Source: Opitutia bacterium (GTDB taxonomy: Bacteria; Verrucomicrobiota; Verrucomicrobiia; Opitutales; Seribacteraceae). From it: a stretch of 64,000 nt of DNA. Position numbers and translations under genes: made by a program. Shown one piece after another: positions 38,380-48,314 of this stretch. The DNA lies in contig JABGWU010000235.1 in NCBI GenBank assembly GCA_018645475.1, positions 1 through 64,000 on the forward strand, in the 5' to 3' direction. Below the pieces are notes generated by a model that worked only from the letters and a program-made list of their open reading frames with translations, did no database searches and was not told where the DNA came from. Each line of letters opens with the position of its first letter. The stretch's first letter is position 1.

Positions 38380-39798
38380 ATGAAGAGATTTTTAAAAGTT
38401 TCAACCTTGGTTTTATTTACATTATTTTGTGTTTATATTTTAGAAAGTGCTTGTTTCCGCTTGGTAGAGGGTTATGCAAATTGGAGGCTTTCCTTAGCAT
38501 GGGGTAAACCTAGCCAAGCAATTTATAATTCATTCCTCAAAAAACTACCTCTCGATCATTTTGCTGAAAGACCCACAGATTCTCCTAAACCTGATCACTT
38601 AGGTTACTGGGTTGGGGAAGAAAATGAATACGCAGAAAGTGTTATGAGTTTTACACGCCCCCTTAGGGATTCTTACATGAACTATATTCAAAGTAAGTTT
38701 GAACCATTGTCTGATTTTGAAATTCGTGATTTTGAAAGTGTTCATGGCGTTGTTTTACCAGGATTTAAGAAATTGGCGACCGTAATGGATGTTCAATCAC
38801 AGAAAGCAAGAAGAGTTGGCGATGGGCTAGAATTTGCAAAAGGCATATTTATAAAGATTGTCTTTAAAGATTTTACTGATTCTTACAGAGAAGATTTTTC
38901 GAACCTTGAGGCAAGTTTTGGTTTTATATTAGAGAGAGGATTTGGTTGCCTAGTTTTACCTGTCACTTCCAGCTCTGACTTGCTTGATAAGATAACACAA
39001 TGGCAACGTGATGAAAGTTTATTAGCAGAGAATTTATATGCCTGGGCGGACGGAAAGGCCGCCTCAATTTTAATGGAATCCTGTCAAATAAAACCAAATT
39101 GCTGGAAGGCGATAATGATCACAGATCCTGATGAGTTTGTGGCTCCTCCTACAGACATGACTTTACCTTGGGTCTATTTTGAAATAGACGATGAACGACG
39201 AATGAATGAAGACGGGTTGGATTTACTCTATAGTTGGGTGAAAATGGCACGATCAAATGAAAATCTTTACACTTCAAAATTAGGCGGATTAGTTCGTATC
39301 AACGAAAACTTTCATGCGAGAAAAGCCTTACCATCCTCGTTCGCTTCTTATGTACTTCATTGTGCAAATTTCATTGAAGATATGAAATTGGATAATAATT
39401 CTTTCAAGAAAGAAGTTGTAAGTAATGTTGATACAATCTCCAAGCAACCCACAAATTTCGATTCTACTGTAATTGAAAGCAACCCACAAATTCAAACGGT
39501 TAATAATTTTGATTTAAGCAGGATTGAAGAGTCTATAAATGAAATTGAAAAACAGGATGAAATTAATCCTAATTTAAATACTCCAAGTTTTGATTGTGAA
39601 ATAATTCGGGGATATAGACAGATTCATGCCGCAGATGTTAAACTCAAATTAGTTAGTAATCGAGATTTGATTATAAAACTAGGTTTTGGGTTCGAAGAAA
39701 TGGGTAAGGGTGTTATGAATCAAATTCGTACAAAAGATCCTCTTTTTTATCGTTATTTTAATTCTTTAAGGGCAATAGAAGAATCTCCTTTGAATTAA
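38380..39798 (+). CDS. Hypothetical membrane-anchored protein
   Basis: Intact 472-aa ORF with N-terminal TM. Immediately downstream of 37286-38374. Confidence 0.6.
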   Translation: MKRFLKVSTLVLFTLFCVYILESACFRLVEGYANWRLSLAWGKPSQAIYNSFLKKLPLDHFAERPTDSPKPDHLGYWVGEENEYAESVMSFTRPLRDSYMNYIQSKFEPLSDFEIRDFESVHGVVLPGFKKLATVMDVQSQKARRVGDGLEFAKGIFIKIVFKDFTDSYREDFSNLEASFGFILERGFGCLVLPVTSSSDLLDKITQWQRDESLLAENLYAWADGKAASILMESCQIKPNCWKAIMITDPDEFVAPPTDMTLPWVYFEIDDERRMNEDGLDLLYSWVKMARSNENLYTSKLGGLVRINENFHARKALPSSFASYVLHCANFIEDMKLDNNSFKKEVVSNVDTISKQPTNFDSTVIESNPQIQTVNNFDLSRIEESINEIEKQDEINPNLNTPSFDCEIIRGYRQIHAADVKLKLVSNRDLIIKLGFGFEEMGKGVMNQIRTKDPLFYRYFNSLRAIEESPLN

Positions 39799-39887
39799 AT
39801 TAATATTCTATCAAGACTCTACTTTAGAAGTCTGATTAATTATAAAGTTTCCTTACTTAAATTAGTTAAGAATAAAAATGAAGTGAT

Positions 39888-40625
39888 ATGCTTGATGTCA
39901 TAAAAAATAAACAAGGAGAAAAAATTGATTACACTTTTCATTACGGTTCTCAAAAAAATCGATATCTCTTGATTGTGGGCCACGGAGTAACAGGAGATAA
40001 AGATCACTCTTTGGTAGCTGGATTGTCTGAAAATGTAGCCAATGAAGGGATGTCAGTTTTACGCTTTTCTTTTTCTGGTAACGGTGAATCTGAAGGTAGG
40101 TTTCAGGAAAGTACCATTTCAAAAGGAATTGATGATCTGTATGCCATTTTAACTACTGCTACTAAACAAGGATGGCGCCCAATTTATGCAGGGTATGATA
40201 TGGGTTCAGCAATTGGGGTGTTAACTGCTTCTATAGATTCACGAATTCAACTTTTGATATCTCTCGCAGGAATTGTAAAAACTCAAGTTTTTAGCCAAGC
40301 TGAATTTGGAGTAGTTTCGCCCAATAATGCGTACATGCGGGGTGATCCGAAATGTCCTTTATCTCATGAATTCGTTGATGATATGAAGCAGATTAATAGT
40401 GTGCTACCAAGGGCTTCAAGTGTGGAGATACCTTGGCTGTTAGTTCATGGAACAGCAGATGAAATTGTGCCAATAACTGACTCGCATTCGTTAATATTAA
40501 ACTTTGAAAACTCTCGGGAATTAATTGAAATTGATGGTGCGGACCATCTCTTTTCTGGGGGCGCAATCAATATATTATCTGAATCTGTTATAGATTGGTT
40601 AGGTCGTAAGTTGCAGGCAAATTAG
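39888..40625 (+). CDS. Alpha/beta hydrolase
   Basis: LLIVGHGVTGDKDH, VLRFSFSGNGESEG, PWLLVHGTADEIVPITDSHSL, IDGADHLFSGG. Confidence 0.85.
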   Translation: MLDVIKNKQGEKIDYTFHYGSQKNRYLLIVGHGVTGDKDHSLVAGLSENVANEGMSVLRFSFSGNGESEGRFQESTISKGIDDLYAILTTATKQGWRPIYAGYDMGSAIGVLTASIDSRIQLLISLAGIVKTQVFSQAEFGVVSPNNAYMRGDPKCPLSHEFVDDMKQINSVLPRASSVEIPWLLVHGTADEIVPITDSHSLILNFENSRELIEIDGADHLFSGGAINILSESVIDWLGRKLQAN

Positions 40626-40656
40626 AAGTTTTCAGGTAATATCATTTAGAGCAATC

Positions 40657-41934
40657 TTATACAAATCGAGTTACACCAGGAATCGGTGGGTTCGGAACTG
40701 GCAGTTTCATTTCCCAGTCAAATTTTGATGGAACGAGTGATTCTTTTGAGTTCAGTGCATCATGAAAGCTAATTTTTTGTCCAGTATAAGCGACCATTCT
40801 TCCTAGTATTGCAACCATTGTACTTTGTGCTGCTCTTTCCCCATCATTGAAAACTTTGCCATTTCGAATGGATGCAAAGAGTTCGTCATGTTCAGTTTGG
40901 TACATGTCATTATTTTCTCCTCTGTATCTCCAAGAATTATCACCTGCATCAATAAGATGTCTATTTTTAGCGGAACAAAATCCTTTGTTTCCAAAAAGTT
41001 CTAATTCATAACTCCCAGCTGCTCCATTCTGTTGGCGAGAAAAGTGGTAACCACGAGGGCCATTTTCCCATTGATATGCAACTGCAAAATGGTCGTAAAT
41101 ATTTCCATATTTATCCATGTCATCGTAAACTTGTCTACCTCCGGAACCTTCAGCATGGACGGGCAATGTATCTCCCATTGCCCATTGCATCATATCAATA
41201 CAATGAACCGCTTGTTCAACAATGGAGTCTCCTGAAAGCCATAAATGTGCATTCCAGTTTCTTGTCTGTGCCTCCAGGTCGCTCCACCCATCTTCTCGTT
41301 TCTTTTTCCAAACTTCTCCTCCGTTATAGGTGCTGTACATGGCATTAACATCTCCAATGGCACCATCTAAAATGCGCCCAAAAACTTCTTGTTTCGGTTT
41401 GTGGTGCCTCCAGCAGAACCCCGACATAAAACTTAGGTTTTTCTCTTTTGCTTTCTTGGCAAGTTCAATCACTTTTCGAACTCCTTTGGCATCTACCGCC
41501 ACTGGTTTTTCAAAAAAACAATGAACACCTTTTTGAATAGCATATTCTAAGTGTTGAGGTCTAAACGCAGGTGGAGTAGTTAAAATTACTACATCAACAC
41601 CCGAATCAATGACTTTTTTATAAGCATCAAAACCAGTAAAAGTAGTTTCATCTGTAACCTGATATTTGTCGCGACCTCGAGCCTTAAGAATTCTACTACG
41701 TAATTTGATTCGGTCTTCAAAAAGGTCACCAATTGCTGTAAGGGCTACATTCGGATCTGCATTCATTGCCTGTGCGGCCGCTCCGCTTCCGCGACCTCCA
41801 ATTCCCACTAAGCCTATTTTAATAATTTGGTCATTCTGTGCAGCTTTTCCAATGTAAGGCGAGGTAAGAATTGTTCCGGCAGTAATTGCGGAACTTGCTT
41901 TAACAAAATTTCGACGAGAAGATGAATGATTCAT
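40657..41934 (-). CDS. Gfo/Idh/MocA family oxidoreductase with Tat-like signal
   Basis: SSRRNFVKASSAITAG twin-arginine start; IKIGLVGIGGRGSGAA; KGVHCFFEKPVAVDAKGV. Confidence 0.92.
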   Translation of the reverse strand: MNHSSSRRNFVKASSAITAGTILTSPYIGKAAQNDQIIKIGLVGIGGRGSGAAAQAMNADPNVALTAIGDLFEDRIKLRSRILKARGRDKYQVTDETTFTGFDAYKKVIDSGVDVVILTTPPAFRPQHLEYAIQKGVHCFFEKPVAVDAKGVRKVIELAKKAKEKNLSFMSGFCWRHHKPKQEVFGRILDGAIGDVNAMYSTYNGGEVWKKKREDGWSDLEAQTRNWNAHLWLSGDSIVEQAVHCIDMMQWAMGDTLPVHAEGSGGRQVYDDMDKYGNIYDHFAVAYQWENGPRGYHFSRQQNGAAGSYELELFGNKGFCSAKNRHLIDAGDNSWRYRGENNDMYQTEHDELFASIRNGKVFNDGERAAQSTMVAILGRMVAYTGQKISFHDALNSKESLVPSKFDWEMKLPVPNPPIPGVTRFV

Positions 41935-41989
41935 TATTAATTTCTATTATATAATATTAGTTAATTTTAAAGTGATTAATGGTAAAATA

Positions 41990-43255
41990 TTAAATTTCTT
42001 TTACCGAGGGAGGATCCCGAAAGGCAAAGAAGAAGATCAATAATACAACTGCGGCCATAATTGCGGGGAAATACCAAACTGCTTCCCAATTCATCTCTTC
42101 TGCAATTTTTTGTTTGGAGTTCCACCATCCATTAAGTTCTCCTCCAACAAACATTCCTGCTCCAAGAGTCACAAAAGCAATAAACCCTTGTGCGCTTGAA
42201 CGAATATCTTTTGGGGCTACTTTATCGACATAGAGTTGACCGGTAACAAAGAAGAAGTCGTAGCAAATCCCATGAAAAATGACTCCTAAATAAAGCAGGG
42301 CATGTGTTTGAGCATCTGCATTTGCGAAAAGAATATAACGAAGGACCCAAAAGCACATACCAATCATTAGCATTTTTTTAACACCAAGTTTACGGAAAAA
42401 ATACGGTACTAATAGAAGGAAGAAAATTTCTGAAACCTGTCCAAGGGTCATTACACCTTCCGAATTAGATACGCCCATTTCCTTAAGAAATCCATTTGCG
42501 GATTGAAAGTAGAAAGATAGTGGAATGCAGGTAAGGAACGAACAAAGTATAAAAATAGCAAACGATCTGTCTTTCATAAGCCTGAATGCCTTTAGTCCAA
42601 GCACTTCTCCTGCAGTCACTGCCTTCCCTTTCATTTTGGGGGGTGTGTGAGGAAGTGAAAATGCATAAAGACCTAGAGCAAAAGAAGCAATCGCACCAAT
42701 TTCAAAAGTTCCAGGTGTAAGTGAAATCGAACTCCATTCGTCCGGAGGTGGATTCCCTCCTAAAAAGGCTGGCCACGAGATTTTGTATATTCCATCCACA
42801 AAGAAACTGCTTCCAACTAATATTCCTGAAGCAATCCATCCGATGGTTCCTAAAGTACGTATGGGAGGGAATTCTTTCTGTGGATCTTTCATGTTCTGAA
42901 AGGAGAGGGAATTAGCCAACGCAAGGGTAGGCATGTAAAAAATTAAATGCATCAGTAAATAAGGGTAAAAACTTTCCCAATTATTGGCTTGTCCGATCAT
43001 CAATAAGCAGGCACCTCCTAAAATATGAAGCCAGCCATAAACTTTTTGGGTCGGGAAAAATCGATCGGCTATCATTCCAACAATAAAAGGCGAAATAATT
43101 GCGGCTACTCCAGTGGCAGCATAAGCTGTTCCGCGCAGACTGGCTTCAATTTCTAAAGTGCCAAGAAATGTCCACATCGGGACATACCAAACCCCCCAGA
43201 TGAAGAACTGAAGAAACATCATAATGCAAAAACGAAAAACTAGTGATGTACTCAT
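41990..43255 (-). CDS. MFS transporter (nucleoside permease NupG-like)
   Basis: About 12 predicted TM helices; FFIWGVWYVPMWTFLG, GMIADRFFPTQKVYGWLHILGG, APKDIRSSAQGFIAFVTLGAGMFVG. Confidence 0.85.
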   Translation of the reverse strand: MSTSLVFRFCIMMFLQFFIWGVWYVPMWTFLGTLEIEASLRGTAYAATGVAAIISPFIVGMIADRFFPTQKVYGWLHILGGACLLMIGQANNWESFYPYLLMHLIFYMPTLALANSLSFQNMKDPQKEFPPIRTLGTIGWIASGILVGSSFFVDGIYKISWPAFLGGNPPPDEWSSISLTPGTFEIGAIASFALGLYAFSLPHTPPKMKGKAVTAGEVLGLKAFRLMKDRSFAIFILCSFLTCIPLSFYFQSANGFLKEMGVSNSEGVMTLGQVSEIFFLLLVPYFFRKLGVKKMLMIGMCFWVLRYILFANADAQTHALLYLGVIFHGICYDFFFVTGQLYVDKVAPKDIRSSAQGFIAFVTLGAGMFVGGELNGWWNSKQKIAEEMNWEAVWYFPAIMAAVVLLIFFFAFRDPPSVKEI

Positions 43256-43295
43256 GTTGTTCTTAAAGTTAACAACATTTTAATAACTGCCAAGA

Positions 43296-43319
43296 ATTAA
43301 TTACATATATGTAATTAAT
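43296..43319. promoter_or_regulatory. Perfect 24-bp palindrome, candidate operator between divergent genes
   Basis: ATTAATTACATATATGTAATTAAT equals its own reverse complement over all 24 bases. Confidence 0.6.
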
Positions 43320-43417
43320 GGCTGAATGTTAAACAAATTAGATACAGGTGTTACTTTTGTGTTTGATAGAAGATCAGAATATGAAAGGATTAGAAATCTT
43401 TTTATCTTAATTTTATT

Positions 43418-44371
43418 ATGCTTATAATCAAAAAATACTTATTACTATTACCCCTGTTTTGTTCTTTTTTAACCGGAGAGACAAAAAAAGTAGTCTTTGT
43501 TGCTGGTGCAAAAAGTCATGGATATTTTTCCCATGAACATATAGCCGGATCCAAGCTGCTGGCTAAGCAACTTGATAAGGCTAATGTGGGTATAAAATCT
43601 ATTGTTATTACAGACAATGGATACCCCAAGGATTCTAATGTCTTCAAAGATGCAGCGGCAGTCGTTGTTTATTGTGATGGAGGAGGTCGGCATCTGTTAA
43701 ATGCCCATCTTAAGGAATTTGATAAGGTCATGAGGAGGGGGGTTGGTTTAGTTTGTCTTCATTATGGAGTTGAGGTACCGAAGGGTGCACCGGGTGATTA
43801 TTTTCTTAAATGGATTGGTGGGTACTTTGAAACCAATTGGTCAGTAAATCCCCATTGGGTGGCAGACTTTAAATTATTTCCAACTCATCCAATTAGTCAC
43901 GGTGTGAAACCATTTATAATTAAAGACGAATGGTACTATCATATGCGTTTTCAAGAAAATATGAATGGGGTAACTCCCATTCTCTCTGCTTTACCATCCG
44001 AAGAAACCTTGAAGAGGAAGGATGGACCACATAGTAATAATCCGCATGTGAGAGAAGCGGTTATAAAGAGAAAAGAAAAGCAACATGTTGCTTGGGCTTA
44101 TCAGCGCGGAAAAGATTATGGTAACGGTAGAGGGTTTGGTTTTACCGGGGGGCATAACCATATCAACTGGGGTTCCGACAACTTTCGCAAACTGGTTTTA
44201 AATGGAATTATTTGGACGGCGAAAGGTAGAGTTCCGCCAGCAGGTGCATCCTTAGCCGAACTGACAGTTACTGATTTGAGGGCAAACCAAGATTATGCTC
44301 CCAAGGGTTGGAGTGATACTCAGATTTTTGATAAGTTAACTACATTCAATCCAAGTCGTTCAAAGGAATAG
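43418..44371 (+). CDS. ThuA domain-containing protein (trehalose-utilization-like)
   Basis: KKVVFVAGAKSHGYFSHEH, CDGGGRHLLNAHL, GVGLVCLHYGVEVPKG, HPISHGVKPF, RGFGFTGGHNHINWGSDNFRKLVLNGIIWTAKGRVP. Confidence 0.9.
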   Translation: MLIIKKYLLLLPLFCSFLTGETKKVVFVAGAKSHGYFSHEHIAGSKLLAKQLDKANVGIKSIVITDNGYPKDSNVFKDAAAVVVYCDGGGRHLLNAHLKEFDKVMRRGVGLVCLHYGVEVPKGAPGDYFLKWIGGYFETNWSVNPHWVADFKLFPTHPISHGVKPFIIKDEWYYHMRFQENMNGVTPILSALPSEETLKRKDGPHSNNPHVREAVIKRKEKQHVAWAYQRGKDYGNGRGFGFTGGHNHINWGSDNFRKLVLNGIIWTAKGRVPPAGASLAELTVTDLRANQDYAPKGWSDTQIFDKLTTFNPSRSKE

Positions 44372-44517
44372 TAATTTCCGTAAATATTAAAAATAGTTCC
44401 ATGAATTAAAAGTTCAGTGTAACAACTTTATTTTTTTATTTAATTTGGCACTACTTTGGGTGTCCGATAGTAATTTTATAGCTTGCTAGTTATATGGATC
44501 ATTATTTCGATTGATCT

Positions 44518-45375
44518 ATGTTAAATTTACAAACGCTTAAAATCTTACCTTTTACTGAGCTTTTGAGTAAAGGTTATGAATCTACATTTGGAAATCAACA
44601 TCCAGAATATATTAATTTCCTAAAAATGGCGTCTTCTATTTCTTTGGAAAATATAGCAAATGGTGATATGTTGTACCATAATGTAGACCACACAATAATG
44701 GTTACATCTGTAGGGCAGGAAATAATTCGCGGGAAACACCTTTTTGAAGGTGGTTTTAGTGCAAAGGATGGACTGAATTACTTATTAGCCCTCTTATGTC
44801 ATGATGTTGGATTTGTTAAGGGTGCGTGTAAAAAAGATGATTTGAAGAATGGATTATTTGATAATGGAGAAGGAAGTATGGTTAAAATTGCTGATACAGG
44901 AACCTGTGCCTTGCTTCAACCGCATCATGTTTCGAGAAGTAAACTTTTTGTTCATGAGCGATTCGATAATTTTTCATTTGTGGATTTAGACTTAGTTTCA
45001 AATTGTATTGAAAGAACCCGCTTCCCGCTTCCAGATGGAGAGGACTATCAAAATACAGAGGATTTACCTGGCTTGGCTAGGGCTGCTGATTTGATTGGGC
45101 AATTAGGTGACCCTGAGTACTTGCATAAAATTCCAGCTCTTTTCTATGAATTTGAAGAATTGGGCATAAATGAAGTAATGAATTGCAAATCCCCAGGTGA
45201 ACTTCGACGTGGATACGCTCATTTTTTTTGGGGTGAGGTGCATAAGTATGTTGAAAATGGAGTGAACCTTTTACAGGTAACGCAAGAAGGAAAGGAGTGG
45301 ATCAGCAGACTACATTCTCATGTATTTGACTGTGAGCACTTTATTTTAGAATCTGAAGCAGAGAGTAATTCATGA
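44518..45375 (+). CDS. HD-domain metal-dependent phosphohydrolase
   Basis: YHNVDHTIMVTSVG, LLCHDVGFVKGACKKDD, LARAADLIGQLGDP: intact HD motif. Confidence 0.8.
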   Translation: MLNLQTLKILPFTELLSKGYESTFGNQHPEYINFLKMASSISLENIANGDMLYHNVDHTIMVTSVGQEIIRGKHLFEGGFSAKDGLNYLLALLCHDVGFVKGACKKDDLKNGLFDNGEGSMVKIADTGTCALLQPHHVSRSKLFVHERFDNFSFVDLDLVSNCIERTRFPLPDGEDYQNTEDLPGLARAADLIGQLGDPEYLHKIPALFYEFEELGINEVMNCKSPGELRRGYAHFFWGEVHKYVENGVNLLQVTQEGKEWISRLHSHVFDCEHFILESEAESNS

Positions 45376-45475
45376 TTTCAATTGTGAAAAGTATTTGATT
45401 AGAGCCGTTCCATTGGCAATACTTGCAACTGTCTATAAAATTTTTTATTCGGCTACACCCCTACGATACTAATTA

Positions 45476-46618
45476 ATGAATAATAAAATACTCTGTGTTG
45501 ATGATGAAGAAGCCATTTTAAAAGGTTTTCAATTAAACTTAAGGAAAGATTTTGAGCTTCATTTAGCCTCAAACGGAGCAGAAGGGTTGGAGGTTTTTGA
45601 TCGTGAAAAAGGTTTTGCCTTAGTTTTGTCTGATATGCGTATGCCTGAAATGAACGGTGCAACAATGCTTTCTGAAATCAAAAAGAGGGACCCCGAAGTA
45701 GTAACGGTTCTTTTAACGGGACATACAGATTTTGAATCTGCTATTGCAGCTGTTAATGAGGGAAATGTATTTAGAATGCTTTCTAAACCTTGTCCGCCGG
45801 ATACTCTCATTAAAGTTCTTCGTTCTGGACTTGAGCAACATGATTTAATTAAGAGTAAAAGAATATTATTAGATAAAACATTACGCGGTGCAGTCGATGC
45901 TTTAGCTCAATCCTTATCTACTGCAAAACCATTGTTCTTTGGCAGGGCTCAGCGAGTTCAAAGACTTTCAAATGAATTGGCCGAAATGATGCAAGTTCCA
46001 AACAGCTGGCGAGTTGATGTGGCAAGCGTTTTTTCTCAACTAGGATATATTTCATTACCAGAATCGGTAAGTGAAGATGTATATCATAAACGGGATTTAC
46101 CTCATGAAGTGAAGAAGTTAGTCAAGCAGGTACCCATCGATACTCAGAATTTGATTAAAAAAATCCCTGGACTCGAAGAAGTCGAAGAAATTCTTCAGAA
46201 AATAGATGTTCAGCATCGGTTTGAAAAAGATAATGGTTCAGGGGTGCGAACATTAGCCTCAATTTTAAGAGTTTCATTAGATTTTGATTTTTATGAGGAA
46301 CTGGGGCATGATAGGAGTGTCATTGTACAAACTCTCAAAAGTAGGGCTAATGATTATGATCCTGTCATCACTGATTCTTTATCAAATTTATTGGTAGTTG
46401 CAGAGCGAACTTTTCACCTTGAAGAGGTTGCTGTCAAAAATTTGGAGGTAGGAATGAGATTAGCGCAGGAGCTTCGACTTGATGATGGTTTTCTTGTTGC
46501 TTCTTGCGGAGCAGATGTTGATCGCCAACTTCTTAAAGTGATACGAAACTATAATTCTTGTTATGCGGAAAGTCCATTTCCTTCAAAGTTGCAAGTCACA
46601 GTTCCAATAGCTCATTAA
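45476..46618 (+). CDS. Response regulator with degenerate HD-GYP-like output domain
   Basis: Receiver: ILCVDDEEAILKGFQ, LVLSDMRMPEMNG, TVLLTGHTDFESAIAAVNEG, RMLSKPC. The output domain lacks HD and GYP residues. Confidence 0.82.
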   Translation: MNNKILCVDDEEAILKGFQLNLRKDFELHLASNGAEGLEVFDREKGFALVLSDMRMPEMNGATMLSEIKKRDPEVVTVLLTGHTDFESAIAAVNEGNVFRMLSKPCPPDTLIKVLRSGLEQHDLIKSKRILLDKTLRGAVDALAQSLSTAKPLFFGRAQRVQRLSNELAEMMQVPNSWRVDVASVFSQLGYISLPESVSEDVYHKRDLPHEVKKLVKQVPIDTQNLIKKIPGLEEVEEILQKIDVQHRFEKDNGSGVRTLASILRVSLDFDFYEELGHDRSVIVQTLKSRANDYDPVITDSLSNLLVVAERTFHLEEVAVKNLEVGMRLAQELRLDDGFLVASCGADVDRQLLKVIRNYNSCYAESPFPSKLQVTVPIAH

Positions 46619-46637
46619 AATTATTCTCTAAAAAACA

Positions 46638-48314
46638 TTGAAAGTTAGATCATATATTTGGCTACTTTCTTCGGCAAGTTTGGGTGGTGCACTCTTAGTA
46701 GGGATTTTGGGCTGGTGGATGTTTCACAGTACCAGCAAGTTAACAAAAGAACTCAATGAAGAAAGTAAAAATTCCGGAAAATCTGCTGGTGAATATTCTG
46801 ATGTAAAAGACTTTCTGGAAGTTTCTCGAAGTATCATTGTTTCCCTCGAAGTTTACCCCGAAAGTTACGAAGGTATTTTTGGGGTAACTTGGGATCGTTT
46901 AACTGCTGCAAAAAAAGGCCTTAATGATATTTCTGAAAAGTATTTAGAAAACTATCCCAAAGTTTTGCTAGAGCCAATTGCAAAAGGACTTAGTAAACTA
47001 TCATCTGCCATTAAAAAAATGGAGAAGATATCTGTATGGGATGAATCAAAAAATAAGGCAGGTTTAAAAGCAAATAACATAGCAAAATCACAGTTTAACG
47101 AGGCAAGAGAAGAACTTGATCGAGGACTTAATATTTTGGAGCAAAAGTCAGAAAATTTTCTTCAGGAATCTCGTGGTGCCCTTGAAGCGAAGGGAATAGA
47201 ACTTCGCCAAAAAGAAGAGACAGATTTAATTATGTTGATTGTAGCTAGTATACTTTATTTTGTATTGGTATCTTACTTGGCATTTGTGATTTACAAGAGT
47301 TTTGCCAGCCCGATCCGTAAGCTTGAATATGCTGCCAAAAATTCTATAGATCATAATAAACCATTCACTTTAAAGGAAACCGGTCCATATGAAATCAGGT
47401 CGGTCATTAAAAGACTGCAAGGTCTCATATTGGGATTGGAATCAACTGTCAAAAAGCGAACTGCTTCCTTGCAGGCTAAAACAGTTCAATTACAGGAAGA
47501 GATGAACCAACGCAAAGAACTAGAAACTCAATTGGTTCATGCCCAGAAAATGGAGGCAGTTGGGCAACTTGCATCTGGGATTGCTCATGAAATTAATTCT
47601 CCTTCACAGTTCGCCAATGATAATATTTTGTTCTTAAAAGATGCCGTAACAGGTTTTATTTCAAAGTTAAGGGGGGAATCAAACGCACCAGATCTTAAGG
47701 AACTTCAATTTCTTGCCGAAAATGCCCCTGAAGCCGTGGATCAGGCAACAGAGGGAATAAGCAGAATTACAACGATTGTGAAATCGATGAAAAATTTTGC
47801 ATACAAAGATGCAGAATCTGCTAAAAAGCCAAGTGATTTAAATCAGGCAATTCAAGCAACAATAGTTGTGGCTACCAATGAGTGGAAATACCATGCCGAA
47901 TTACAATTAGAATTAGATGAAAATTTACCCTTTGTACCCTGTAATATTGGAGAGATTAATCAAGTTGTATTGAATTTGGTGGTAAATGGAGCTCACGCGA
48001 TACGAGATCGATTTCAAGATGGTCAAAAAGGAAATTTAAATGTCTCGACCAAGCATTACCCCGATGCAGGTTGCGTGGTTATTTCTATTAGTGATAATGG
48101 TGGAGGTATCCCCCAAAAAGTTCAGGCTCGGATCTTTGAACCTTTTTTTACGACAAAGGAAGTCGGAGTGGGTACGGGGCAAGGCTTAGCCATTGCACAT
48201 AATGTGATCGTCAAATCTCATGCAGGACAAATTTGGTTTGATACCATGGAAGGGCAGGGCACAACTTTCTTTATTAAATTACCCATGCAAAACAAAACGG
48301 AGGATAAAAAGTGA
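46638..48314 (+). CDS. Sensor histidine kinase
   Basis: H-box QLASGIAHEINSPSQFANDN; N-box NEINQVVLNLVVNGAHAI-type; G1 DNGGGIP; G2 GTGQGLAIAHNVI. Confidence 0.93.
   Translation: MKVRSYIWLLSSASLGGALLVGILGWWMFHSTSKLTKELNEESKNSGKSAGEYSDVKDFLEVSRSIIVSLEVYPESYEGIFGVTWDRLTAAKKGLNDISEKYLENYPKVLLEPIAKGLSKLSSAIKKMEKISVWDESKNKAGLKANNIAKSQFNEAREELDRGLNILEQKSENFLQESRGALEAKGIELRQKEETDLIMLIVASILYFVLVSYLAFVIYKSFASPIRKLEYAAKNSIDHNKPFTLKETGPYEIRSVIKRLQGLILGLESTVKKRTASLQAKTVQLQEEMNQRKELETQLVHAQKMEAVGQLASGIAHEINSPSQFANDNILFLKDAVTGFISKLRGESNAPDLKELQFLAENAPEAVDQATEGISRITTIVKSMKNFAYKDAESAKKPSDLNQAIQATIVVATNEWKYHAELQLELDENLPFVPCNIGEINQVVLNLVVNGAHAIRDRFQDGQKGNLNVSTKHYPDAGCVVISISDNGGGIPQKVQARIFEPFFTTKEVGVGTGQGLAIAHNVIVKSHAGQIWFDTMEGQGTTFFIKLPMQNKTEDKK

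Noticed and set aside
44440-44470. Sigma-54 promoter (TGGCAC) before the HD gene
   Set aside because: TGGCAC is present near 44450 but the -12 element reads TGGGT rather than TTGC, so the match is incomplete.
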